A program made the translations under genes and the position numbers. 48,302 nt of DNA, taken from IMG/VR virus record IMGVR_UViG_3300013137_000029, positions 1-48,302 of that record. The stretch is one strand, 5' to 3'. Shown piece after piece: positions 14,169 through 22,334 of the stretch (position 1 is its first letter; every line of letters starts with the position of its first letter). The stretch comes from a virus. Below the pieces are notes generated by a model. The model saw only the letters and a program-made list of their open reading frames with translations. It was not told the origin of the DNA and made no database searches.

Positions 14169-15383
14169 ATGTACTTCCAGTTAACTGGCGCCTTAAAGAG
14201 GCGCTTCATCGAGGAGCTTCGTCGGTACTGGAGCTACCACCCCAAGTACCGCAACGACCTCCCCAACAACATCCAGGGGAAGTTCTCGTTCAAGGAGCGG
14301 CCCCAGCATGGGATCATCGTCAAGACGGGCTCGGGTTCCCGGGTGGACCTCTCGGCGGACAACTACCTGGGGGTCATCGAGTCCTACTGCCTCCTGACCA
14401 GGGTGAACAACAAGCCTGGGTTCTCCATCGAGTGGATTCGGGAGGATGCGGTCGCTATCCAGAACAACCAGGGGTACTTCCCCTCGGCTCCGGGCGTCTA
14501 CTACATCGACGTGCAGGAGGAGACCCCAGGGAGCCTGGTCTTCTACGTGGACCCCCTCCTGGATGTCTCCCATGAACCCGTCGCCATGTCTTCCCCGACC
14601 ACGGGGCAACTGGCACACCCTCCCCTGGCGGGGACGACTCGCATCTATGAGATGCCATCGGGGTTCAAGTACGTGGAGGGGGCGAACTATACCCTAGACC
14701 GGAACTTGGCGGGCGAACTCACGGGGGGCCTGACGTTGATGCAGCCCCTGACCGGGGGGCGCTGGTTGCAGGCGGACTACCGCTACCCCATTGAGAGCCG
14801 GGGTCCGTACCCCCTGGTAGAGATGCACGCCAACAATGCCGCCATCCCAGGGGTGGTCCTGGCGTTCGGGCGTAGGGCTCAGGCCGGGGATCAGATGGCA
14901 GTCATGGTACACGACATCCGTCGTCCGGCGTACATGGAATATGGCGGGAAGTGGGACCTGACTATCGAGTTCGACGTGATGAGCCGGGACGTGTACGCCC
15001 AGCAGGAGATTTCGGACTCGACCATCATGTACATCTGGGGGGTTCTACGGTCGCACCTCTCCCACCAGGGGATCGAGATCAGCGACGTGTCGATGGGTGG
15101 TGAGTCCGAAGAAGTCTACGACGAGAACGGGGATGACTACTTCTACAACTCGAACTTCAGCGTGACGGCCCAGACATCCTGGTCTATCCATGTACCTCTC
15201 GACAACTGGCTTCGGTCGGTAGTTCCCTTGACGGCAGACCAGGCTGCCGCGATTGCCGCACTACCCGATGACCAACTTCCCGGGCACGACGGTAACATCC
15301 AAGCGATGGAGTCCCTCGGCATCCAGGCGATCTCTGATCCGTTCTGGTCCGGTCGGGATGGAACCTTCGAGATGGTGAGGTGA
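14169..15383 (+). CDS. Virion structural protein, neck/tail-terminator candidate (404 aa)
   Basis: Begins MYFQLTGALKRRFIEELRR. A basic helical N-terminus is followed by beta-rich sequence with elements such as NIQGKFSFKERPQHGIIVK, LSADNYLGVIESYCLL and YPLVEMHANNAAIPGVVLAFG, then GKWDLTIEFDVMSRDV. The architecture and position just before the sheath fit a neck or tail-terminator protein of large myoviruses. I recall similar proteins annotated only as virion structural. The start codon lacks a good ribosome binding site (AAGTGGTTGAAATCAA upstream), unlike the strong TAGGAGG left behind at the stub. Translation may depend on coupling from the endonuclease, whose stop is 14 nt upstream. Confidence 0.6.
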   Translation: MYFQLTGALKRRFIEELRRYWSYHPKYRNDLPNNIQGKFSFKERPQHGIIVKTGSGSRVDLSADNYLGVIESYCLLTRVNNKPGFSIEWIREDAVAIQNNQGYFPSAPGVYYIDVQEETPGSLVFYVDPLLDVSHEPVAMSSPTTGQLAHPPLAGTTRIYEMPSGFKYVEGANYTLDRNLAGELTGGLTLMQPLTGGRWLQADYRYPIESRGPYPLVEMHANNAAIPGVVLAFGRRAQAGDQMAVMVHDIRRPAYMEYGGKWDLTIEFDVMSRDVYAQQEISDSTIMYIWGVLRSHLSHQGIEISDVSMGGESEEVYDENGDDYFYNSNFSVTAQTSWSIHVPLDNWLRSVVPLTADQAAAIAALPDDQLPGHDGNIQAMESLGIQAISDPFWSGRDGTFEMVR

Positions 15384-15386
15384 CCC

Positions 15387-15677
15387 GTGATCCGGTACAT
15401 GTGCTTTGGGGACTGGCTGGTTGCGTTGCTGAACGCCAAGGAAGCAGGGCAGGTCATCTTCGGCTGTGATGACCCCTTCAAGAGGGTCTTCGGTTTCACG
15501 ACCCTTGGGGTGGAGCACGTCATCTCCTTGTCCTCTGTGCAGAACCAGCCCGAATGGTTCCAGACAGATGCCCAGCGAGACCGGGTGTTCAAGGCGTTCA
15601 AGGTGGACTTCGATGCTCTCAAGGACACCATGCGGGAGCCTGAAGGTCGGGAGCGTCTCTACCAGGGAGCACTCTGA
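15387..15677 (+). CDS. Small unknown protein (96 aa)
   Basis: The GTG start at 15387 has GAGGTGA 4-5 nt upstream and follows the previous stop by 3 nt; an in-frame ATG at 15399 is possible. Alpha/beta protein with aromatic residues and one CFGDW near the start. No motif recognised. TGATG overlap with the next gene. Confidence 0.55.
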   Translation: MIRYMCFGDWLVALLNAKEAGQVIFGCDDPFKRVFGFTTLGVEHVISLSSVQNQPEWFQTDAQRDRVFKAFKVDFDALKDTMREPEGRERLYQGAL

Positions 15678-16120
15678 TGCCTACCCACGAGTTCTTGTGC
15701 GAGTGCGGTTTGAAGTTCGACGCCCATGTCAAGCTCGGGGACCACACTAAGCCTCGGGAGTGTCCCTCCTGTGGGAAGAAGGCTGCCGCGATGGTGCCCT
15801 CCCAGGTCCAGGGGCACTTCAAGAAGGACGTGACGGGACCTGTCCCCCAGAACACTGGCATCCACGACCTCGACGCCCACATTGACCGGGTGATTGGGCA
15901 GTCGGCGAAGCAGGGCTGGGACGTGGCAGAGAATCGGCTCAGGGAGAAGCAGGAGGTCTTGGGTGGCACTCCAGGAGCTTCGGGGCAGGACCTCTCTCGC
16001 AACCCTGATGGCAGCTACCGGGTGATGAAGCCCGAAGAAAGGGGTGTCCACGAACGTGGGCTGGGCATCCACCGGGCAGCGATGACTTGGCGGGCGGGTC
16101 GTGGTCCTCGTCCTCGTTAG
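15677..16120 (+). CDS. FmdB-like zinc-ribbon protein (147 aa)
   Basis: Begins MPTHEFLCECGLKFDAHVK, with CPSCG at about residues 35-39, a two-Cys-pair zinc ribbon in the FmdB N-terminal style (MPxYxYxC...CP.CG). The remainder is helical and charged with no recognised domain. FmdB-like ribbons occur in bacterial regulators and in phage genomes, where their job is unclear. Its place just before the sheath leader raises the possibility of late-gene regulation, but nothing in the sequence shows that. Confidence 0.65.
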   Translation: MPTHEFLCECGLKFDAHVKLGDHTKPRECPSCGKKAAAMVPSQVQGHFKKDVTGPVPQNTGIHDLDAHIDRVIGQSAKQGWDVAENRLREKQEVLGGTPGASGQDLSRNPDGSYRVMKPEERGVHERGLGIHRAAMTWRAGRGPRPR

Positions 16121-16348
16121 TTCCTCTATCCTAGCATCGTAGTAGTGAGGGCGGTCTGCGAGACCCATGCCCGGCACCTCTCCTCCTCTGACAAAGAGGA
16201 TGGCTCATGTGGGTCAATGTTTCGCCTGGTCTTGGGCTTCCCCTCGGGGGATCTGCCTCTCCTGTAAGGGAGATGGGTGATGCGGCTAGAAGGCTCGACG
16301 GCTTTGTAGGTCAGGCAACTGCCCAGTGGGCTCAAGACGAGGTGCCAG
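16121..16348 (+). promoter_or_regulatory. Structured leader of the sheath gene
   Basis: 228 nt without a gene. It contains TATCCTAGC (16127-16135), then the 11-mer CGTAGTAGTGA (16138-16148), shared exactly with a site on the opposite strand at 22496-22506. It also holds several hairpins: CCTCT-GACAA-AGAGG, CCCC-TCGG-GGGG, and TCTCC-TGTAA-GGGAGA. A promoter followed by a folded 5' leader is the likely content. The GAGGTG ribosome binding site lies 6 nt before the ATG. Confidence 0.45.
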
Positions 16349-19300
16349 ATGGCGTTCCCAGGTTCCCAGTACGCTCCCCCCAACGTCTACACCCAGACGA
16401 ACTATGACAACCCCCTTCAGGGTGCTCTGGATACCCTGAAGATTCCGATCTTCATCGGTGAGGGCAACGAGTACCTGTCGCAGAACGACTTCGAGGTCGT
16501 GCGAGGTTCTTCGGCGTCCATCGACCAGCGGGTTGTCGGAGAGGACATGACGGGACGTTCCGTGGTGTCCATCTCGGCAACGGGGGTCGTGACCCTCGGT
16601 AGCTTCGACGGCGTGCTCACCCGAGTGCAGGTCCGCAACCTGCCCGTGACGGACGGTTCAGGTCGGGGTCTGACCAGCACCAACCGCAGCGACGTGACCG
16701 TGACGATCAACGGTCTCCCTGTGGTGGTCATCGCCCTGGACGGCACTCGTGGCATCCTGACCCTGGCTCAGGCTCCCAAGCTGGGAGACCTGGTCCGGGT
16801 GACCTACTTCTTCAACCGCACGGACACCCTCATCACGGATGACGTGTCCTCCCAGGTGTCTGCCGAGACGGCAGTCGTCCGGGCAGCGGCGGGTCTTCAT
16901 GATGTCAACGCCCCCACGCCGGGGACGGAGACCATCGACATCCATGCCGACATCCTCGGACCGACCGGCGAGGTCATCGTCCCGGCGAACAACAGCCTGA
17001 CCCTGGTGGTGGACGGTACCCAGTACAAGTTCACCCTGCCCGCGAAGGCTGACTACACGATGAAGCAGGTTGCCAACGTCATCTCGGCGGCTGGCAAGGG
17101 CACGTTGACGGCGAACACCTACGTCAACAACTTCGGCGAGAGCACCCTGGTCCTCTACGCCACCTGCGACCTGACGGTCCTGGATGACACCGCGAACGCC
17201 CTGCTGGGCATCTACGGTGGGCAGACCAGCATCCGCCGCAAGACCTTCTACACCTACCAGGGACCCATCGTGGATGGTTCCAATGGTGGTGTGACGACGA
17301 CGGACCCCAGCCACGTAGTGGTCAAGGTGAACAACCGCCAGGTGATCCCGGTTTCCGTGGACGGTGCGACCCGTGCGGTGACCCTCTCTCAGGCTCCGGC
17401 AGCCGGGGCGACGGTGACGATCACCTACTGGTTCAACTCCTGGCAGGACACCTTCGACTACCTCGGGCACATCAACGTCCAGAGCGTGAGCCGGGTGGGC
17501 GAAGTCCCCGGGGGGTCTCAGTTCATCCAGGGGGCTGACTTCATCCTCCAGAACGACCGGATCATGTGGGGCACGGCAGCGGCGGTCACCGCCGGGACCA
17601 CGACCACGGGTTCGGAGATGTTCGACAGCACCCAGGTCACCCCGACCCTGATCGACAACCGCACCTACCTCTCCGGGTGTACGGCGGTGGTCTCCTCTCA
17701 GGGGGTGGACAGCAAGACCGAGTTCCAGCTTCCGATGGACCCGACCCTGGGCAACGGGCGTGACACCCCCCTGGGTCAGAGCCTGTTCCAGAGCGTATCC
17801 AACAGCCGCATCGGGCTGCCGGTCAACCGCCCCGACGTGGTCAAGGCGTACTGGGGTTTCTCCGTGGACGACGCCCTGAAGCGTGGTCCGGTCACGGTGG
17901 TCAAGGTTGAGGGCTCGGTCATCACCCTGGCGGATGAAGTCCCGGTGGGAGCCACGGTCTACGCGAGCTTCTACTACAACCTCATCCAGGACATGGAGTA
18001 CACCCTGACCTGCACACTCGCTGGGATCAGCGGCGTGGGCAAGTACACGGTCCAGGACTCGGATGGCAACCCCCTCTACACCCCGACGTTCAACCCTGCC
18101 ACCAAGTCGGCAGGACTCACGGGCATCACCGTCGAGTTCCCCTCGGGTTCTGAACTCACCCCGGATCTTCACTTTGAGGGTGGGTCGGGTACAGGCTTCA
18201 CGGGTCCGGTCGAGGAGATCGTCACCCTGACGTTCGCCAACACCGAGGACACCCCGGCGAAGTACACGGTTGCGGGTCCTGCTCCCTACGCCTTCATTCA
18301 GGGGGAGTCGGACCTGGTCGCCATGACCATCAACGGGGACACGGTTCTCCCCGTCGCTGGGACAGACCTGGACAACATCTCCCTCGGCGGCACGGGCATC
18401 ATGGCCCACTTCGTCGGCGAAGAGGTGGTGTACCCGAACAACGCGAGCTTCGTGTCAGCCGACTTCCTCTCCGGCAACGAGCAGATCATCCTGAACCTTG
18501 ATGGTGTCGAAGTCACCGCCACGGTCGTAGCCGGAACGGTCACTGTCGCGGACTACGTGACTCGCATCAACGAGGCGGCGGATGGTCACCTGGGGGCGGT
18601 GGTGGCGGATGCCGGTTTGAGCACGACGGTGCTCAAGCTGGGGGCTGTCCGTAGCAGTATCACCGACTACTACAAGGACTGGTACGTGGTCGTCGGCGAG
18701 GGCGCTGGGACGATCACGACGGGTTCCATCGGCAAGGTGCTGTCCTACGACGGGGCTACGGGGTTGGCTACCTTGACGGGAGCCATCGACGGGGTCAATG
18801 CCTTCACCGCACTCGACCCGTACCGCATCTACAACCCGGCGACCGTGGCTCTCTACAAGGGTGCCACCCGGTTCAACGGTCCCGTGGATCTGGGTGTGGG
18901 GTTCCGTACCCTGAAGGTCCTCGTGGCGACGGACACCGTGGCATCGACGGCTCTCACGGGGACGGTCGCAGCCGCTACCTACGCCAATGCCACGGCACTG
19001 GCTTCAGCCCTCAACACTGCCTTCCGTGGCGTTGCCGGGAACAACATCTTGACGGTGCCCACGGCGGGGAGCCCCATCGCTCTGGCAATCGCCGGAGACC
19101 CCACCCTTGGCGGTCTGGACTTCATCTTCTCGGCAGACGGGGACGGACGCCTCCAGGTGTTCCTCCAGCTTCCGGGCACGTCGTCCGCAGGGCACCTCAG
19201 TTTCAACTCTACGGGCGTCACCGATGCGGACAGCCTCGCGGTGCTCGCAGGGTTCGACACGGGAACTTCGGTCACGACTCGGCAGGCCAAGCTCAACGTG

Positions 19301-21652
19301 GGCATGGTCGCCAAGCGGTACACGATCACCCAGAACGCCAAGCTCCTGCACGACCGGCTCATCCTCCGCAACCGCATCCATCCCGGTGGACTGGCGATGG
19401 CTGGCAACAACAGCTTCGACCAGTGCGCCCTCGTCATCGGTGCGGGCACCGGCAACACCAAGATGGGCATCGCCAACGCGGAGTACGGTGAGGCAGGCTA
19501 CAAGGGGACCGTGGCTTCAGCGACCCTGGTTGCCTACACCGGCTTCGGTGGGGGCACGGACACCAACGGCGAGCCCGAGATCGTCTTCTACGACGGCACC
19601 GGGGCGCAGCCCGCCAACAATAAGTTCAAGTTCTCCCTCGACGGCTACTCCTGCGAGGTGACCTTCGTGTCCTCGGACACGGGGACCACGAACATCCTGG
19701 GTGTGGCAGCAGCGGCAGGCGACCGGGTCATTCTCCAGATCCAGACGGCTCTGGCGAACCTCCCGGGAGCCCCCTTCGGAGACCTGGCAGCCGTTCAGGC
19801 AGCCCTCCTGGTACGGGGTGATGGTGCGGGCATCCGCATCACTAGTCCGACCTACAAGGAGGCCAGCCAGGTCGTCATCGGCAACGGTTCTGCCAATGCC
19901 GTTCTCGGGTTCACCGAAGGCACCGTGGCAGCCCGGACCCTGGTCTCGGCGGAGCTTCTGGCTTCGGCACTGAACTCTGATCGTGCTTCCACGGTTGCCG
20001 CCTTCCTGGAGGACTTCACCTCCATCGGTGTGGCAGCCCAGGAGTTCGCTGCCCAGGCAGTGGCAAAGGTCATCGCCGATTCTTCGGGTCGGAAGTACCT
20101 CCACATCGCCTCGGCGGGCCCTGCCACCTCGGACTACGGCACGGGTTCCAGCATCGTCCTGAAGGACGCCACTACCAAGTCGTGGCTCTTCGTCGGGACG
20201 GGGATCGATGAACTCACCAACAACGGCTCGGTCGGGGATGCCGCCATCAACGGCTTCTACGTCACCTCGAACAAGTCGGACGGGACGGGTTCATCGAACA
20301 CCTCGCTGCTCAACTCCGGCACGGGTCAGGACGGGCGGATCGGGCAGACCTACCGGGATGAGGTGACGGGCCTGACCTTCACCCTCCTCCCGCGTGGTTG
20401 GCACAACAACTCGCTCGGACCCTGGATCTCCTACCCGGCAGCCGCGACCCTGCGGTTCGACGTGGCGGAGGCGGTCACGACCAACGCCAACATCCCCATC
20501 CGCACCCTCCCGGGTGTGGAACTGCTCGTCGCCAACACGGCGGGGGTTACGATTGGGGACACGGCACTCGTGACCACCTACCCGCGTGGGGGTGAGGAGC
20601 CCGCCATCGGGGACGTGTACTACGCCAGCTACGTCTACCAGAAGGACAGCTTCACAACGCAGTTCTTCACGAAGATGTCCTCCATCGAGGCGGCTTTCGG
20701 ACCCATTCACCCGGACAACCCCCTCACCCTGGCGGCGTACCTCGCCATCACCAATGGGGCGGTCCTGGTGGGTCTGAAGCAGGTGCCTCGTGCCGAGGGC
20801 AGCATCTACGCCGACGTGAACACCTACGTCAACGCCATCACGGAACTGGAAGGGGTCCTGCCGGGCAACATCCGTCCCGACATGATCACCCCCCTCCGTG
20901 GCGACTCTACGCAGATGTACCAACTGCTCAAGCGGTCGAACGACATCCAGTCGTCCATCCGCTACCGGGCAGAGCGTACCTCCATCCTCGGCGTGGCAGC
21001 GGGGACGACCGAAGAACAGGCGAAGACCCTGGCTCAGACGCTCTCCAGCGACCGGATGCGTCTGGTCTACCCCGACATCGCCTTGATGAACATTGAGGAC
21101 ACGAACGGGACGACCAAGGAGTACCTCATCGACGGACCCATGCTGGCAGCGATGCTCACGGGCTCCGTGGTCTCCCCCAACGTGGACGTGGCAACCCCGT
21201 GGACCCGTCGCAAGCTCGTCGGACCCACGCAACTCGCTCGCATCCTCGATGCGGTCCAGCAGAACCTGCTGGCGGTCAAGGGCATCACGGTCCTGGAGGA
21301 CAAGCCTCCCTTCATCTCGGTGCGTCACGGTCTCACGACCGACATGACCAACATCCTGACGAAGACGCCGACCGTGCGGCTCATCGCCGACCACGTCCAG
21401 CAGCAGAGCCGTGAGACCCTCGACCAGTTCATCGGCATCAAGTTCCTGCCCGGCATCCTCTCCCAGGTGGAGGGACGCCTCGCTCGGCTGTTGCAGACCC
21501 TGGTCAAGCAGGAGATCATCGCCATCTACACGGGCGTCAAGGCAACGGTGGACCCGGAAGACCCGACCGTGGCGAACGTCGAAGCCTTCTACCAGCCCGT
21601 GTTCCCGCTTTTGTACTTGCTTTTGACATTCCACCTCCGGAGCAGCCTATAA
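16349..21652 (+). CDS. Contractile tail sheath protein (1767 aa, enlarged)
   Basis: The last roughly 450 residues carry the recognisable sheath region: PDMITPLRGDS, RMRLVYPDIALMNIED, VATPWTRRKLVGPTQLARIL, then VRLIADHVQQQSRETLDQFIG, FLPGILSQVEGRLARLLQ and a conserved-looking C-terminus ending LLTFHLRSSL. The N-terminus MAFPGSQYAPPNVYTQTNYD fits the strand-exchange arm. Sheaths are typically 400-700 aa, so about 1000 residues are extra. Residues 101-156 and 308-363 are a clear internal repeat (DGS-x-GxxTxT... DGxxRxxTLxQAP...VTYxFN), with a weaker third copy near 505-560. Flagellin-hook-like beta segments also recur. The extra domains probably decorate the sheath exterior. The last codons use CTT, TTG, CTA and ACA, unlike the rest. 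Confidence 0.85.
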   Translation: MAFPGSQYAPPNVYTQTNYDNPLQGALDTLKIPIFIGEGNEYLSQNDFEVVRGSSASIDQRVVGEDMTGRSVVSISATGVVTLGSFDGVLTRVQVRNLPVTDGSGRGLTSTNRSDVTVTINGLPVVVIALDGTRGILTLAQAPKLGDLVRVTYFFNRTDTLITDDVSSQVSAETAVVRAAAGLHDVNAPTPGTETIDIHADILGPTGEVIVPANNSLTLVVDGTQYKFTLPAKADYTMKQVANVISAAGKGTLTANTYVNNFGESTLVLYATCDLTVLDDTANALLGIYGGQTSIRRKTFYTYQGPIVDGSNGGVTTTDPSHVVVKVNNRQVIPVSVDGATRAVTLSQAPAAGATVTITYWFNSWQDTFDYLGHINVQSVSRVGEVPGGSQFIQGADFILQNDRIMWGTAAAVTAGTTTTGSEMFDSTQVTPTLIDNRTYLSGCTAVVSSQGVDSKTEFQLPMDPTLGNGRDTPLGQSLFQSVSNSRIGLPVNRPDVVKAYWGFSVDDALKRGPVTVVKVEGSVITLADEVPVGATVYASFYYNLIQDMEYTLTCTLAGISGVGKYTVQDSDGNPLYTPTFNPATKSAGLTGITVEFPSGSELTPDLHFEGGSGTGFTGPVEEIVTLTFANTEDTPAKYTVAGPAPYAFIQGESDLVAMTINGDTVLPVAGTDLDNISLGGTGIMAHFVGEEVVYPNNASFVSADFLSGNEQIILNLDGVEVTATVVAGTVTVADYVTRINEAADGHLGAVVADAGLSTTVLKLGAVRSSITDYYKDWYVVVGEGAGTITTGSIGKVLSYDGATGLATLTGAIDGVNAFTALDPYRIYNPATVALYKGATRFNGPVDLGVGFRTLKVLVATDTVASTALTGTVAAATYANATALASALNTAFRGVAGNNILTVPTAGSPIALAIAGDPTLGGLDFIFSADGDGRLQVFLQLPGTSSAGHLSFNSTGVTDADSLAVLAGFDTGTSVTTRQAKLNVGMVAKRYTITQNAKLLHDRLILRNRIHPGGLAMAGNNSFDQCALVIGAGTGNTKMGIANAEYGEAGYKGTVASATLVAYTGFGGGTDTNGEPEIVFYDGTGAQPANNKFKFSLDGYSCEVTFVSSDTGTTNILGVAAAAGDRVILQIQTALANLPGAPFGDLAAVQAALLVRGDGAGIRITSPTYKEASQVVIGNGSANAVLGFTEGTVAARTLVSAELLASALNSDRASTVAAFLEDFTSIGVAAQEFAAQAVAKVIADSSGRKYLHIASAGPATSDYGTGSSIVLKDATTKSWLFVGTGIDELTNNGSVGDAAINGFYVTSNKSDGTGSSNTSLLNSGTGQDGRIGQTYRDEVTGLTFTLLPRGWHNNSLGPWISYPAAATLRFDVAEAVTTNANIPIRTLPGVELLVANTAGVTIGDTALVTTYPRGGEEPAIGDVYYASYVYQKDSFTTQFFTKMSSIEAAFGPIHPDNPLTLAAYLAITNGAVLVGLKQVPRAEGSIYADVNTYVNAITELEGVLPGNIRPDMITPLRGDSTQMYQLLKRSNDIQSSIRYRAERTSILGVAAGTTEEQAKTLAQTLSSDRMRLVYPDIALMNIEDTNGTTKEYLIDGPMLAAMLTGSVVSPNVDVATPWTRRKLVGPTQLARILDAVQQNLLAVKGITVLEDKPPFISVRHGLTTDMTNILTKTPTVRLIADHVQQQSRETLDQFIGIKFLPGILSQVEGRLARLLQTLVKQEIIAIYTGVKATVDPEDPTVANVEAFYQPVFPLLYLLLTFHLRSSL

Positions 21653-21660
21653 CCCAGTAA

Positions 21661-21689
21661 TGTCAAGCACTTACCAATAATGCTTGACA
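21661..21689 (+). promoter_or_regulatory. Perfect 9-bp hairpin spanning the endonuclease start codon
   Basis: TGTCAAGCA and TGCTTGACA flank an 11-nt loop. The ATG at 21680 straddles loop and 3' arm, so the folded mRNA would hide the start. It could also act as a weak terminator after the sheath gene or a protein operator. Confidence 0.5.
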
Positions 21690-22321
21690 CAGGGCACCAG
21701 CTGGCAGTTCATGCAAACCTGGGTGTGGCAGGATACAAGGGGTTGTACCATGAGGCTCCCTGGTTCGTGTCTGGGGCTTATCAGTTTCAACCTTCAGCGA
21801 ACAAGTTGAACCTCACCCTCCAGGACTTGTCCCCGTTCAAGGATGACAAGGGAAGGGTGCAGGTTGCCTTGGCGGCAGACACGCTGGGGTGCTCTGGGTT
21901 GACGGTGCTTCGGTACTGCAAGGAGAACAACCTGCCTACTCGGAATCGGCTGGCGTTCCAGAAGCGGGTGCTGGATGCGTTGGCAGAGATCCTGGGTGAA
22001 GCCTATGAATGGGAGTGGTCGGACCTGCGGATCTTCAACCCTTTGACGGGTTATCGCCTGTACTTCGATGGGTACTTCTCGGGGCACAACCTGCTGGTAG
22101 AGGTGCATGGCAAGCAGCACTTTGTCTACATCCCCTACTGGCACAAGGCCCGATACATCTTCGAGGCGTTGCAGACGCGGGACCGTGTCAAGCAGGAGCA
22201 AGCCTTGGAGTTGGGGTTCAAGGTGCTGACCATCCGGTATGACGAGCCCTACACGGACGTGATGTACCTGAGGGGTCGGTTGCGGGAGATCGGCCTGTGG
22301 GGGTCAGCCCCTAAATGCTAA
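21680..22321 (+). CDS. Vsr-like (EDxHD / PD-(D/E)XK) homing endonuclease
   Basis: 213 aa. The C-terminal half has YRLYFDGYFSGHNLLVEVHG and KQHF, giving D130, E141, H143 and Q146-H147, the D...ExHGxQH pattern of Vsr-fold nucleases. It continues with DRVKQEQALELGFKVLTIRY, typical of that fold. The N-terminal 100 residues have a possible HTH (QVALAADTLGCSGLTVLRYC). It sits 27 nt after the sheath gene with no neighbour of related function, and the sheath 3' codons are recoded, as expected for a free-standing homing endonuclease that protects its own allele. The start could be later than 21680, because this ATG is within a hairpin and has no good ribosome binding site. Confidence 0.7.
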   Translation: MLDTGHQLAVHANLGVAGYKGLYHEAPWFVSGAYQFQPSANKLNLTLQDLSPFKDDKGRVQVALAADTLGCSGLTVLRYCKENNLPTRNRLAFQKRVLDALAEILGEAYEWEWSDLRIFNPLTGYRLYFDGYFSGHNLLVEVHGKQHFVYIPYWHKARYIFEALQTRDRVKQEQALELGFKVLTIRYDEPYTDVMYLRGRLREIGLWGSAPKC

Positions 22322-22334
22322 GGGGTGAACCCTT
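22308..22334. terminator. Overlapping hairpins at the end of the endonuclease gene
   Basis: CCCCT (22308-22312) pairs with AGGGG (22321-22325), and the alternative AAGGG (22320-22324) pairs with CCCTT (22330-22334). The endonuclease stop TAA lies in the loop. There is no T-tract, so this is a weak terminator candidate on either strand and could also close the leftward RNA. Confidence 0.35.

Noticed and set aside
13363-14169. Group I intron interrupting the virion gene
   Set aside because: Only 14 nt follow and about 65 nt precede the endonuclease, too little for an intron core, and the recoded second copy of MYFQLTG is not explained by splicing.
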